Assembly (NCBI GenBank): GCA_964644605.1
Contig: CAZXWS010000022.1
Coordinates: 1 to 16,145, forward strand
Origin: CAZLAJ01 sp964644605
Lineage (GTDB): Bacteria; Patescibacteriota; Microgenomatia; UBA1406; GWC2-37-13
Reading direction: 5' to 3'
Length of the DNA: 16,145 nucleotides
Below the pieces are notes generated by a model that saw only the letters and a program-made list of their open reading frames with translations, had not been told where the DNA came from and ran no database searches. Positions 1-7,289 of this stretch are shown piece after piece (positions within the stretch are counted from its first letter, which is position 1; each line of letters begins with the position of its first letter). Made by a program: the position numbers and the translations under genes.

Positions 1-1325
1 CTAAAGAATCGTCTACTTTCATCAATGCCAGCATCACCTGTGGCGCATACCCAGCCAAAGCAATCATAAGGACCCCCTTCTACGCTGCATCTTCCTCCTC
101 CTCCTGGTCTGGGTTTTGGTCTAAATTCTGGTCCTTGATCTCCACGCCATGACCAGAGGAAATTAACTGGATCACCAAGGTAAAAATTAGTATTATTAGC
201 AGGACTTGAAGGTCCGCGCTGTCTTGATTCATCCATGTACGGTGGTCCATTACCACAACTTGTATCGAATCCTACAGCGCATGAAGTAGAAAATTCCCCG
301 TTGTCTCCTCTATGACATGGCTCACAGTAGGCTCCTAGAGATGTATCCCCATGGCGTATTTTCATGCCGCATTCACCAGTTCCCAATGAGGCGGGAGGAC
401 TTTTACATTTATTATCATCTCTAATACAACACCATGAACCATCAGGTATTGGTGCTCCATTTACACTGCACGTACCCTCATCATAAGATACGATACATTT
501 TTCTGGAGGGGTACAGCCATGTCCTTGCGGATCATTGCTGCAGCTTCCACAAGGACCATAGGTATATGGTCTTGGTTTTTTTGTTGGCGTGGGAGATACA
601 GGAGCTGTTGTAGGACAAGGAACAGCTCTCGAACAGCCAGGATTTTGTGGAGTACCAGCTTGGTATTCGCACCTGCCTGGTGTAGAATCATCATCATTAA
701 AGGGAAGACATGAATTATCAGTGCATGATCCTTCATAACAAGATACTATACCTGTCTGTTCATTTCTTTCACTGTAAATGCATGATCGAGGACATCGTGC
801 CTGCACGGGCGGAGCGCCCGGGTTATTAGGACCGGTTACGACACCCTCACCTTTTTTAAATGTTCCTCCTCCACACCGTGGTTCAACAGAAGAATCAGAT
901 GAATAAGCACAAACACTCCAGTTATATTCTTGACCATTGGTTAAAGAATTCCAATCAGATGGATCAACTGTCAATCTATCTCTCGGATTGCCTTCGGTAA
1001 TAAAGTTATATGTTCTCGTTATTGTTTGATTATTTGGTAAATATATAATGAGTTGGTAATGATCATTTGTAACAGCGTCTTCTGGTAACGGTTCCCAAAT
1101 AGCAGTACGTTCTTTATCTGATGAAGCTTCTTGAGCATAGACATTGAAGAAATCTATGCGCCTCGAAAAATGAACTGTATCGAAACTTGATTTCGTACCT
1201 AATGACTTAAGAATAACGATTTTATTAGTGAGTGTTGGTTGAATTGTATAAAAAAGTCCAATTACTAGTAGCGCTGCAATCGATAATAAAAAAGTTGGCT
1301 TTTTAAATCGTCTGTACATATTCAT
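1..1325 (-). CDS. Cys-rich membrane-anchored surface protein, 3' end outside window
   Basis: An open frame starts with ATG at 1325 and runs through the left edge without a stop, giving 441 visible residues. Residues about 11-28 form one hydrophobic segment after a basic start (MYRRFKK), so it is a signal anchor or uncleaved signal peptide. Residues about 73-157 resemble a fibronectin type III-like domain (NGQEYNWSVCAYS strand pattern). From residue 139 on there are 26 Cys, which suggests a disulfide-bonded or metal-binding exported region, and a Pro/Thr linker (SPTPTKKPRP) lies near 244-252. It starts 2 nt after the stop of the upstream metallopeptidase gene, so the two are probably co-transcribed. 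No catalytic motif is visible. The role is unknown; adhesion or envelope structure is a guess. The coding frame is secure. Confidence 0.8.
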   Translation of the reverse strand, partial: MNMYRRFKKPTFLLSIAALLVIGLFYTIQPTLTNKIVILKSLGTKSSFDTVHFSRRIDFFNVYAQEASSDKERTAIWEPLPEDAVTNDHYQLIIYLPNNQTITRTYNFITEGNPRDRLTVDPSDWNSLTNGQEYNWSVCAYSSDSSVEPRCGGGTFKKGEGVVTGPNNPGAPPVQARCPRSCIYSERNEQTGIVSCYEGSCTDNSCLPFNDDDSTPGRCEYQAGTPQNPGCSRAVPCPTTAPVSPTPTKKPRPYTYGPCGSCSNDPQGHGCTPPEKCIVSYDEGTCSVNGAPIPDGSWCCIRDDNKCKSPPASLGTGECGMKIRHGDTSLGAYCEPCHRGDNGEFSTSCAVGFDTSCGNGPPYMDESRQRGPSSPANNTNFYLGDPVNFLWSWRGDQGPEFRPKPRPGGGGRCSVEGGPYDCFGWVCATGDAGIDESRRFF

Positions 1326-1327
1326 AA

Positions 1328-3727
1328 TTATTCTTTTGTACCTAATGGCTGAAGAATTCGTAACCCGTTTTCTTCAGATGGGACTGGACCCTCAGGCTCG
1401 TCGATAAACGTAATAAATTGGATGGGTTCAACATTTTGAGAAGTTACTTGAATATTTTCATCAACAACTCTCCTCATTTCTGAGACAGATACCTGTCCAT
1501 CATTCGCAATCGCACTAAATTTTAATGCAAGATCGTATGTTATATCAGTCCAGTCGGTGCCCAGTGTAAGGGATTTTTGAAGTCCTAGTCGCAGTAATGG
1601 CGGGTCAGAAGGCCAGGTATCATCGCAACAAGGAATATCAGCGTGAACAATCTGAGGATTGAGAAAGTTAATATTTCTAAATGTATTGTTCAATGCATGC
1701 ATAAAATCTGGATCATTTTTATTAACCTGCGGAACCCCAGTAGAATTAAACCATTTTATCAACTCTGAGACAAAGTCTTTACCCCCAAAATTCCATGAGT
1801 TTGACGTAGCCCACTTATAATGGTCTGTTAGCCGTGATGAGCCATTAAGAAACCAATCATACATCATTGGATCAAGCACTGCACGTTTATATTCGATAAT
1901 TTGGTCTCGAGTTGGCTTCGCAATTCCTTTTTTAATTAAACATTTTTCAGCAAAATCATAGTACATAAATTGTGAAACAGCCCTTACTTGTTCTTCATAC
2001 ACAGGAAAAATTTGATTGTTTGCCAGTTTGCCGGCAATATATTCAGTAAATCCTTCTAATACTCGCCAGTCGTTCTTAACTCTTGATAGTGCTCCTGCAT
2101 CCATGCTTACTTGATGAATCATTTCATGTAATAATATCTTTTTAAAAGACATTTCGCTTTCAGTAACTAAAATATCTGGCCTGATTAAGATTGTTCGCAT
2201 GCTTCGCAGCCAAACTGCTACACCATTACCTCCATTTATCATCAAAAGATTATTGTAATCTTGTATAGTGGCGGCTACCATAATATTAATACTTTCATCT
2301 ACTCTTCCACCTAGTGATCTGAGTATCGCCCAATTGTCCGCAATATATCCAGAAAACCTTTGTGTTAGTTCTGAAAGTCTCGTTGCATACCCTGTTCCAT
2401 ATAAACCTGTGACACTAGAATTAATGCGTAAAAAACGACCTGTGTTATTATAAACTGGTTGTCCATTCCTATCAGCTACTGTAGCTACAACTGAGCCGGA
2501 TTTATTTTCAGATGCTATTCGGAGCAAACCATCAGGATTATTGATTTTTATACGGAAGTTACCGACAGATGTTTTTGCACGATTTAAAAGTGGATATAGT
2601 TTTGCCCGAGCCACTGGAGCAGCAATCCTTCCGCCATTTGAAACCAAGTAACTTGCAGCGCTTTCAAATGCAGCTCCACTGAAACCGGTATACATATCCA
2701 GTACAAACATAATTGCATTTAAGCTTTCAGCAGTTTGTTCCGAATTTCTTCGAGCATAATAAGCGTCTAAATCGTCTGCGATCTGTCTTCTTTCGCCATC
2801 TGAAAGTTCAGGAAAGGTGGCGTATATTGTTCTCTCTCTCCACATTCTTCCTACTGCTTCACTCAGACTTACGGAACTTCCGTCTGTTTTAGTAAATATA
2901 GTGTCTTCTCCTCCCCCGCCCGGCCTCACGAACGATAATGCCATGCCTTTCTGAGCAAATGATTGGTATATGTAATTTCTTTGTTCGTTGGTAAGTGAGT
3001 TTTGCCAATTATAGTTGAATTGGCATGACTGAGTATTTCGATCACAATACTCAAAAAATTCGCATTGATCTGGATCTGGATTATTTGGTATACAAGATAT
3101 GTTTGATCCGCCTGTTAGTGAAAGTGTCACATCATCAACATAAAATTCATTTGATTTATCAGAGCCTTTTATTTCAAGAATCAAACCGTTTTCATCCATC
3201 GCAAATACTTGAAGTATGTTTGGCAAGAAACTTTTTCGTTTTACAGATTCATCTTTTGAAACTGGAATAGTGAGTGTTATAGTTTCCCATTCATTATTTT
3301 TTGTCGTGGTTACCTGGCCAACCCAAGCTCCTTGTTTGTTGCGGACTACAATTTTGGAACCACCCTGCCGCGAGAATACTCTAATAGATAATTTAAAAAG
3401 ATTAGTGGGAGGAATGTCAAGTTCCTGACTGATACCGCCATCCTTTGGACCAACAACTTTAAGACTAGAGGAACCTTTTTCAATAAATGATTTATCCTGA
3501 TTAATCGAAGTTTTAACTGATTTGTCAGTTTTCCATCCAGCAATTAAATCATTACGTTTAAAAAAATCAGATAGACCATGTTTATTCCGCTGTTCAAAAC
3601 TAGGGTTATTTAAAAGATACGTGTAATCATTGGAAGGGTTTTTTGTGAAGTTCTTTTTATAAAGTAAAAAAGTTATGAGGCTAATTATGCATAAAAATCC
3701 AATAAGTAGAATAAATTTTTTATTCAT
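1328..3727 (-). CDS. Membrane-anchored zinc metallopeptidase (HExxH, gluzincin-like) with carbohydrate-binding-like N-terminal domain
   Basis: 799 residues. Residues about 5-22 are a single N-terminal TM anchor, so the rest should lie outside the membrane. Residues about 36-205 look like a jelly-roll carbohydrate-binding module of the CBM4/9 type (N-P-S-F-E start, 'SSLKV' and 'FYVDDVTLS' strands). A short Cys cluster follows (CIPNNPDPDQCEFFEYC). The peptidase motif is HEMIH at 534-538, with E535 the expected catalytic base. EGFTEY at 558-563 supplies the likely third zinc ligand, E558, which is the HExxH...E arrangement of gluzincins. The long central helical region and the C-terminal tail (with PCCDDTW) match nothing I recognise. 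It is the first gene of a two-gene unit with the Cys-rich surface protein. Substrate unknown; cell-wall or surface-protein processing is an inference. The family within the gluzincins is not resolved. Confidence 0.75.
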   Translation of the reverse strand: MNKKFILLIGFLCIISLITFLLYKKNFTKNPSNDYTYLLNNPSFEQRNKHGLSDFFKRNDLIAGWKTDKSVKTSINQDKSFIEKGSSSLKVVGPKDGGISQELDIPPTNLFKLSIRVFSRQGGSKIVVRNKQGAWVGQVTTTKNNEWETITLTIPVSKDESVKRKSFLPNILQVFAMDENGLILEIKGSDKSNEFYVDDVTLSLTGGSNISCIPNNPDPDQCEFFEYCDRNTQSCQFNYNWQNSLTNEQRNYIYQSFAQKGMALSFVRPGGGGEDTIFTKTDGSSVSLSEAVGRMWRERTIYATFPELSDGERRQIADDLDAYYARRNSEQTAESLNAIMFVLDMYTGFSGAAFESAASYLVSNGGRIAAPVARAKLYPLLNRAKTSVGNFRIKINNPDGLLRIASENKSGSVVATVADRNGQPVYNNTGRFLRINSSVTGLYGTGYATRLSELTQRFSGYIADNWAILRSLGGRVDESINIMVAATIQDYNNLLMINGGNGVAVWLRSMRTILIRPDILVTESEMSFKKILLHEMIHQVSMDAGALSRVKNDWRVLEGFTEYIAGKLANNQIFPVYEEQVRAVSQFMYYDFAEKCLIKKGIAKPTRDQIIEYKRAVLDPMMYDWFLNGSSRLTDHYKWATSNSWNFGGKDFVSELIKWFNSTGVPQVNKNDPDFMHALNNTFRNINFLNPQIVHADIPCCDDTWPSDPPLLRLGLQKSLTLGTDWTDITYDLALKFSAIANDGQVSVSEMRRVVDENIQVTSQNVEPIQFITFIDEPEGPVPSEENGLRILQPLGTKE

Positions 3728-3734
3728 GAAATGA

Positions 3735-3740
3735 AATATA
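3735..3740 (-). promoter_or_regulatory. -10-like box for the metallopeptidase gene
   Basis: On the minus strand this reads TATATT, 7 nt before the ATG at 3727. That spacing would start the transcript at or next to the start codon. No Shine-Dalgarno motif is seen between the box and the ATG. The region is very AT-rich, so a chance match is possible. Confidence 0.4.
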
Positions 3741-3833
3741 TATATTCAAAATCATATCTCTAGTATTTTTAAAATGCAAGCGAATACGATTTCAAAAAGG
3801 CTCATAAATCATATTGTAGCTCCGTAAAGCTGT

Positions 3834-3839
3834 TAAAAT
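3834..3839 (+). promoter_or_regulatory. -10-like box for the DUF218-like gene, leaderless spacing
   Basis: TAAAAT ends 7 nt before the ATG at 3847, which implies a leaderless mRNA. There is no good -35 at 17 bp. The stretch 3741-3833 separates two divergent genes. Confidence 0.45.
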
Positions 3840-3846
3840 ACTTCAC

Positions 3847-4686
3847 ATGGAGCGGATTACGTACGCAGAGAATAGTGAGAACGATACATTTAGATTTCCC
3901 GATTATACATTCTTTATGATTCATGGTGGCGGAACACCTCAGTGGCATAATGGACGTATGAAGCTTAGTCCTTATACCCCTCTCGTTTCATCAGAAACCT
4001 CACCGCTGCTGGCAAGCGGTGTAAGGGCGCGCGCATATGCGCTTGATACTTTATATAAACGTCACCCTCATAATTGTTGGCATATTTTTACACTTGGGCA
4101 CACAAATAATTTCGATAGAGAATTTTCAAGTGGCTTAGCAATGCACAATCAGCTTCATACTTTTGGGATACCTTCGGAAGTTATCATCTCTCCCACTGAT
4201 ACACTCACAGAAATAATAGAAAGTACTCTTATTGCAGCGGAAGCAGCACGGTTTGGTAAACCAATTGAGTGTCTGGCTCACCTTTCAAATGAGTATCATC
4301 TACCGCGTATCCAGTTCATGGACGCTTTATTACATGACGTAGAAGGATCCGAAAAGTTAAAAATGATGGTAGTCAACTCTTTAGGAGATTACCCCGATTA
4401 TCGTGCGCTTTTTTCTGAATTCTGGGAAGATACGGTAAAACCCGCTATTTTAGAACTGAATACACGAACTATCAGTCGTGTATCCGTTTCTGCAGAAGGA
4501 ATTTTACGTACGCGAAGCTCTCATTGGAATACTTTGATTGATTCTTTAGACAGATGGCAGACGGAAGACGGACATTATCCGTGGCAAAATCGAATATATA
4601 TAGAAACAGAAGGATTATCGGATCTGGCGGATGGCTCCTACTTATTCAATGCTCATTCTATAATTGAGTATTTACAATGTGAATAA
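3847..4686 (+). CDS. YdcF/SanA-like (DUF218) family protein
   Basis: 279 residues with no signal peptide or TM segment. The order of motifs is that of DUF218/YdcF proteins: a hydrophobic strand ending in HGGG (about 26-29), R-A-x-A-L-D-x-L-Y near 60-70, a strand plus 'LGHTNN' where the family usually has SGG, GIPSEVII followed by D-T-L-T-E-I (family: GVP..I..E..S..T.EN), and 'LAHLSNEYHLPRIQFM', which matches the family's 'VTS.yHm.RA'. Known relatives include E. coli YdcF and the envelope proteins SanA and ElyC; no reaction is established for most members. The C-terminal ~100 residues are not typical. The gene stands alone, divergent from the metallopeptidase operon. The match is by motif order only, so the family call is moderate. 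Confidence 0.6.
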   Translation: MERITYAENSENDTFRFPDYTFFMIHGGGTPQWHNGRMKLSPYTPLVSSETSPLLASGVRARAYALDTLYKRHPHNCWHIFTLGHTNNFDREFSSGLAMHNQLHTFGIPSEVIISPTDTLTEIIESTLIAAEAARFGKPIECLAHLSNEYHLPRIQFMDALLHDVEGSEKLKMMVVNSLGDYPDYRALFSEFWEDTVKPAILELNTRTISRVSVSAEGILRTRSSHWNTLIDSLDRWQTEDGHYPWQNRIYIETEGLSDLADGSYLFNAHSIIEYLQCE

Positions 4687-4708
4687 TGTTACGTAGCTGT
4701 TATGCTAG

Positions 4709-4765
4709 CTTCCATTTACCCAGAAAAAAATATTGCAGATACATTACGGCTAAGGTAAATAGAAG
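4709..4765. other. Long-stem hairpin between convergent genes
   Basis: CTTCCATTTACC at 4709-4720 and GGTAAATAGAAG at 4754-4765 are complementary at 11 of 12 positions, with a 33-nt loop between them. It lies 22 nt after the DUF218-like stop, in the gap to the convergent response regulator gene (4687-4880). No T-tract follows, so it is not a standard intrinsic terminator. It could aid 3'-end formation or be chance. I see nothing else in the gap. Confidence 0.35.
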
Positions 4766-4880
4766 TGACCGGATGCTATAGAGCCGAAGTATATAATCAA
4801 TTGCTTGAAATGTCATGCTACTATATTAGATTTCGTATATTTAAATTAAAAAAGAAGAAGGTAAGAAGCGTGTAAACAAA

Positions 4881-5240
4881 TTAACTCCTCATTTGTTTTT
4901 TAATGAGTTCGAGAAGATTGTACATATCAAATGGTTTGGGAAGAAAAATGTTGGCTCCGGAAGCTTGTGCTGATTGTTCAGCGGAAGGTAAAGCAGAAAT
5001 CATTATAATTGGAATATGTTTTGTGTGCTGATCTGCTTTTAAATCATGCGCAATCTGTCGACCGTCTTGTCCTGATAGAAATACATCAAGGATTATCAAA
5101 TCAGGATTTATTTCTAAAATATATTGTAAAGAAGTAATTTTTTCGGCAGTTACAACATCATAACCTTCTTCGGTCAGGACAATCTTTATACTTTCAAGAA
5201 TTGCTTCATCATCGTCAACCACTAATATTTTTGATGCCAT
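4881..5240 (-). CDS. Single-domain response regulator (CheY-like receiver)
   Basis: 119 residues from the chosen ATG. It is a complete receiver domain and nothing more: acidic pocket D9-D10-D11, phosphoacceptor D52 (LIILDVFLSGQDG), conserved Ser S82 (IIMISA) and Lys K102 (LPKPF). With no output domain it should signal by protein contact, as CheY and Spo0F do. No histidine kinase is encoded in the window, so its partner is elsewhere. An upstream in-frame ATG at 5258 would add MPYNYC, but a TATAAT box lies inside that extension, so I place the start at 5240. It is divergent from the LLM oxidoreductase gene, with their -10-like boxes about 55 bp apart. Confidence 0.9.
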   Translation of the reverse strand: MASKILVVDDDEAILESIKIVLTEEGYDVVTAEKITSLQYILEINPDLIILDVFLSGQDGRQIAHDLKADQHTKHIPIIMISALPSAEQSAQASGANIFLPKPFDMYNLLELIKKQMRS

Positions 5241-5246
5241 ACAATA

Positions 5247-5252
5247 ATTATA
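5247..5252 (-). promoter_or_regulatory. Consensus TATAAT box for the response regulator, leaderless spacing
   Basis: The minus strand reads TATAAT then 6 nt then the ATG at 5240. Transcription would begin at the start codon, which rules out the longer start at 5258. Confidence 0.6.
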
Positions 5253-5306
5253 CGGCAAAAATGTAATTTCTTACATGACTCTTTTTTGTTTTTTAATATA
5301 AAAAAC

Positions 5307-5312
5307 TAAAAT
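5307..5312 (+). promoter_or_regulatory. -10-like box for the LLM oxidoreductase, leaderless spacing
   Basis: TAAAAT ends 6 nt before the ATG at 5319. No Shine-Dalgarno motif is present in the short AT-only stretch between them. Confidence 0.45.
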
Positions 5313-5318
5313 AATAAA

Positions 5319-6277
5319 ATGGCACAAGTTGGTTATGCATTATCAAGTGAAGAACATGATCCTATTAAAATTGTAGATCTCGCAAAAGAAGCAGAAACTC
5401 ACAAGTTCCCTTTTGCTTTAATATCAGATCATTTTCATCCTTGGTTACATAAGCAAGGAAATAGTCCATTTGTATGGAGTTCTTTAGGCGCTATTGCACA
5501 ACATACAAACTCGCTGCGTATAGGAACCGGAGTAACCGCTCCTATTATGCGCATTCATCCCGTGATTATTGCTCAAGCAGCAGCAACAATAGGATATTTA
5601 ATGAAAGAACGTTTTTTTCTTGGTTTAGGAACTGGTGAGTTTCTGAATGAACATGTTACTAGTGAGGGTTGGCCTCCCTACGAAGTCAGAATGGAAATGT
5701 GTAAGGAGGCTGTCGAGATAATTCTTTACTTTGGGAGGGTGGTACAAAAAGTTATTATGGTGCGTTCTATACTGTTGATAATGCTCGAATTTATTCCTTA
5801 CCTAAACAATTACCACCTCTTTACATAGCCGCCGCGGGGAAAAAATCTGCGGAAGTGGCAGGTAAAATTGGTGATGGTTTGATAAGTACTTCACCTCAAA
5901 AAGAAATTGTTGAAATATTTGAAAATTCAGGTGGCAAAGGTAAACCTAAGTATGCCCAAATTACTGTTTGTTATGATAAAGATGAAGAAGCCGCTAAGAA
6001 GATTGCTCACGAATGGTGGAGAAATACTGGATTACAAGGTCATTTAAGTCAGGATTTGAAAACACCGGCGCATTTTGAAGCAGCGAGTGCATCAGTAACT
6101 TCTGTATCAGTAGCTAAAGAAATAATATGCGGGCCGGATATACAAAAACATAAAGAAGGTATGCAAAAATATATTGATGCAGGTTTTGATTACATTTACG
6201 TTCACCAAGTCGGACCTAATCAATCAGATTTTTTTTCATTCTACGAAAAAAATATACTTCCCTCTTTTAATAAGTGA
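5319..6277 (+). pseudogene. LLM-class (luciferase-like) flavin oxidoreductase, FGD-like, broken by a 1-nt deletion
   Basis: Two frames together make one family protein. The first (5319 to about 5728) matches F420-dependent glucose-6-phosphate dehydrogenase (FGD1) closely: S-D-H-F-x-P-W with D37, H38 and W42, and GTGEFLNE with E107. These align with the FGD1 active-site residues D39, H40, W44 and E109. The frame then changes by -1 near 5722-5729. Reading from C5729 gives LWEGGTKSYYGAF, then YIAAAGKKSAEVAGKIGDGL and a normal C-terminus ending at 6277. Restoring one base gives 319 residues, close to the family length. In the unshifted frame a stop comes at 5826. No slippery heptamer lies at the junction, so this is a real mutation or a sequencing/assembly error rather than programmed frameshifting. 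Whether the cofactor is F420 or FMN cannot be told; no F420 biosynthesis gene is in the window. Confidence 0.8.
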
Positions 6278-6362
6278 TACATAAACACAAGTCAAGAAAA
6301 TTTCAAATTCTCAATTTTAAATTTTAAATCAATATCAAAATCTAAATTCAAGTTAAAAGTGA
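6278..6362. repeat. AT-rich quasi-repeat of AAATT/AAATC words
   Basis: From about 6298 the stretch is built from variants of a 7-10 nt word such as TTCAAATTC, TTTTAAATT, AAATCAATATC and AAATCTAAATTC, with no exact period. It follows the LLM gene stop directly. The vocabulary is the same as in the quasi-repeats at 7961-8064 and around the S23 gene. Confidence 0.5.
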
Positions 6363-6365
6363 AAA

Positions 6366-6420
6366 TGCCCTCCTTCTCCCGCATAGCTGGATTCGGAAGG
6401 GCAATCAATAGTTGATTTTT
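6366..6420 (+). terminator. Possible weak terminator after the LLM gene
   Basis: Two small hairpins occur in tandem: TGCCCT (6366-6371) with AGGGCA (6398-6403), then AATCAA (6403-6408) with TTGATT (6412-6417) running into a short T-run. Both stems are only 6 bp, and the second is all weak except one C:G pair. The tandem pair lies about 90 nt after the stop. Confidence 0.25.
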
Positions 6421-6438
6421 CAATTTCTTTCTATATAC

Positions 6439-6562
6439 GGAACGGTTTTCCCCCGTAGTCCAGTCCCAACAGTGCCCCCCTTGCTTGTATAAGTAGGGAA
6501 CGGTTTGCTTGTCCCTCCATAGCCCCGAGTAATCGGGGCGACGGGGGAAAACCGTTCCCTAC
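6439..6562. repeat. Palindromic repeat family 1: half copy plus full 70-bp inverted copy
   Basis: The full copy is 6493-6562. Its ends, GTAGGGAACGGTTT and AAACCGTTCCCTAC, are perfect 14-bp terminal inverted repeats. An inner hairpin CCCCGA-GTAA-TCGGGG sits at 6523-6538. The reverse complement of the other full copy (12194-12263) matches it at 67 of 70 positions. An extra fragment at 6439-6456 (GGAACGGTTTTCCCCCGT) is an exact 18-bp inverted copy of 6541-6558, so the two together form a larger inverted repeat of about 120 bp. There is no ORF inside. It behaves like a REP/MITE-type element moved or copied by an outside enzyme. Confidence 0.8.
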
Positions 6563-6577
6563 TCCCCCTAACACATA

Positions 6578-6682
6578 TCGCTTAACTCCTAACCTCCTAA
6601 TACCAAATAACTAATACCCAGTAACAATTTCTATTCATAATTCGTCATTCGTAACTCGTAATTTTCTACTTAATACTTACTA
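6578..6682. repeat. Three-block quasi-repeat at the 3' end of the 113-residue gene
   Basis: Three adjoining blocks each use their own word set: CTAATACC/ATAACTAATACCC, then ATAATTCGTCATTCGTAACT, then TACTTAATACTTACTACTA, which ends against the stop of the minus-strand gene. Within a block the units are 7-9 nt long and differ by one or two bases. With 6278-6562 this fills the 405-nt gene-free gap 6278-6682, and I see no gene there. Confidence 0.5.
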
Positions 6683-7024
6683 CTATCTACTGAAATTTTG
6701 TTGTGTTTTTTGCATCTCGTCCGCGGTAGCAATAGCTCCATCAACTCCAAAACCCGCAAATCCAAGTGCTCTTCCAACAGCGGAAGTTTCCGCTACTTCG
6801 TATGGATTTTGTTTTTCAATGAGTTTAGTAGGGTTTGCAGCTGATATACCGGTATATGTTCCTTTATCGGTTTGTACGGTTGCTCGTACTATTACTTGAT
6901 TTGGGTGAGGAATGACTTCGGTAGTTATGGAAAGATGTTTTAGAGACTCATGCGCCATCTGCAGTCTTCCTGCTACGGTTATGTAATCTCGGCCATGGAT
7001 TTTTACAATATTTTGATCTGACAT
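6683..7024 (-). CDS. Conserved-looking small protein of unknown function
   Basis: 113 residues, soluble, no signal or TM. Residues about 4-60 are rich in beta-strand patterns (VKIHGRDYITVAGRLQMAHES, then VIVRATVQTDKGTYTGIS). The second half holds the segment NPYEVAETSAVGRALGFAGFG (about 73-93), then D-G-A-I-A-T-A-D-E. That segment recalls the 'AET.A.GRAL' stretch in some phage single-strand-annealing/recombination proteins, but this is a motif impression and I do not assign the function. No Shine-Dalgarno motif is visible, and the upstream -10 candidate (TTTATT, 5 nt before the ATG) is poor. It is flanked by repeats on both sides. Confidence 0.7.
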   Translation of the reverse strand: MSDQNIVKIHGRDYITVAGRLQMAHESLKHLSITTEVIPHPNQVIVRATVQTDKGTYTGISAANPTKLIEKQNPYEVAETSAVGRALGFAGFGVDGAIATADEMQKTQQNFSR

Positions 7025-7084
7025 ATATGAATAAATTAATTTAATTGCAGTTACGAAATTTAATCACTCACAAACTCTCTTTAC

Positions 7085-7205
7085 TTCGTCATTCTGGCTT
7101 GTCCTCCGACTTGGAGGGCTTGTCTAGAATCAGACGAAGTGCAAATGTTGCTCTGTTGATTCTGGATGCGCGAAAACTCTTGTTTTCGCTTACCAGAATG
7201 ACGAA
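7085..7205. repeat. Palindromic repeat family 2, copy A (double-hairpin element)
   Basis: 121 bp with 13-bp perfect terminal inverted repeats, TTCGTCATTCTGG and CCAGAATGACGAA. Inside are two further inverted words, CTAGAATCA near 7124-7132 and TGATTCTGG, so the element is two GTCATTCTGG...CCAGAATC units placed head to head. Each unit encloses a hairpin: CCTCC/GGAGG at 7103-7117, and an 8-bp stem GCGAAAAC/GTTTTCGC at 7170-7189 with loop TCTT. The reverse complement of copy B (9838-9955) aligns along its whole length. Nothing else is seen in the gap 7025-7289. Confidence 0.8.
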
Positions 7206-7289
7206 ACATTAATATCGTAAATATCAGATTCAATTCTATTCCTTTATCCTCTGAGATTAGTAAGAAGAAAGTAAGTTTTTTGAAAGATA

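Noticed and set aside
461..736. 91-codon minus-strand frame (and an opposing plus-strand frame at 519-713)
   Set aside because: Both overlap the long Cys-rich protein frame (1-1325), which has a proper anchor, domain pattern and no stop. They are shadow frames.
5724..5752. Programmed -1 frameshift in the LLM oxidoreductase, e.g. at the A-run 5745-5749
   Set aside because: No X-XXY-YYZ heptamer is in the zero frame, and a shift at the A-run would lose the conserved LWEGG segment. The break must lie upstream, near 5722-5729, so a deletion or error is more likely.
6439..6562. Complete insertion sequence
   Set aside because: Terminal inverted repeats are present, but the element is only 70 bp (about 120 bp with the fragment) and has no transposase frame.
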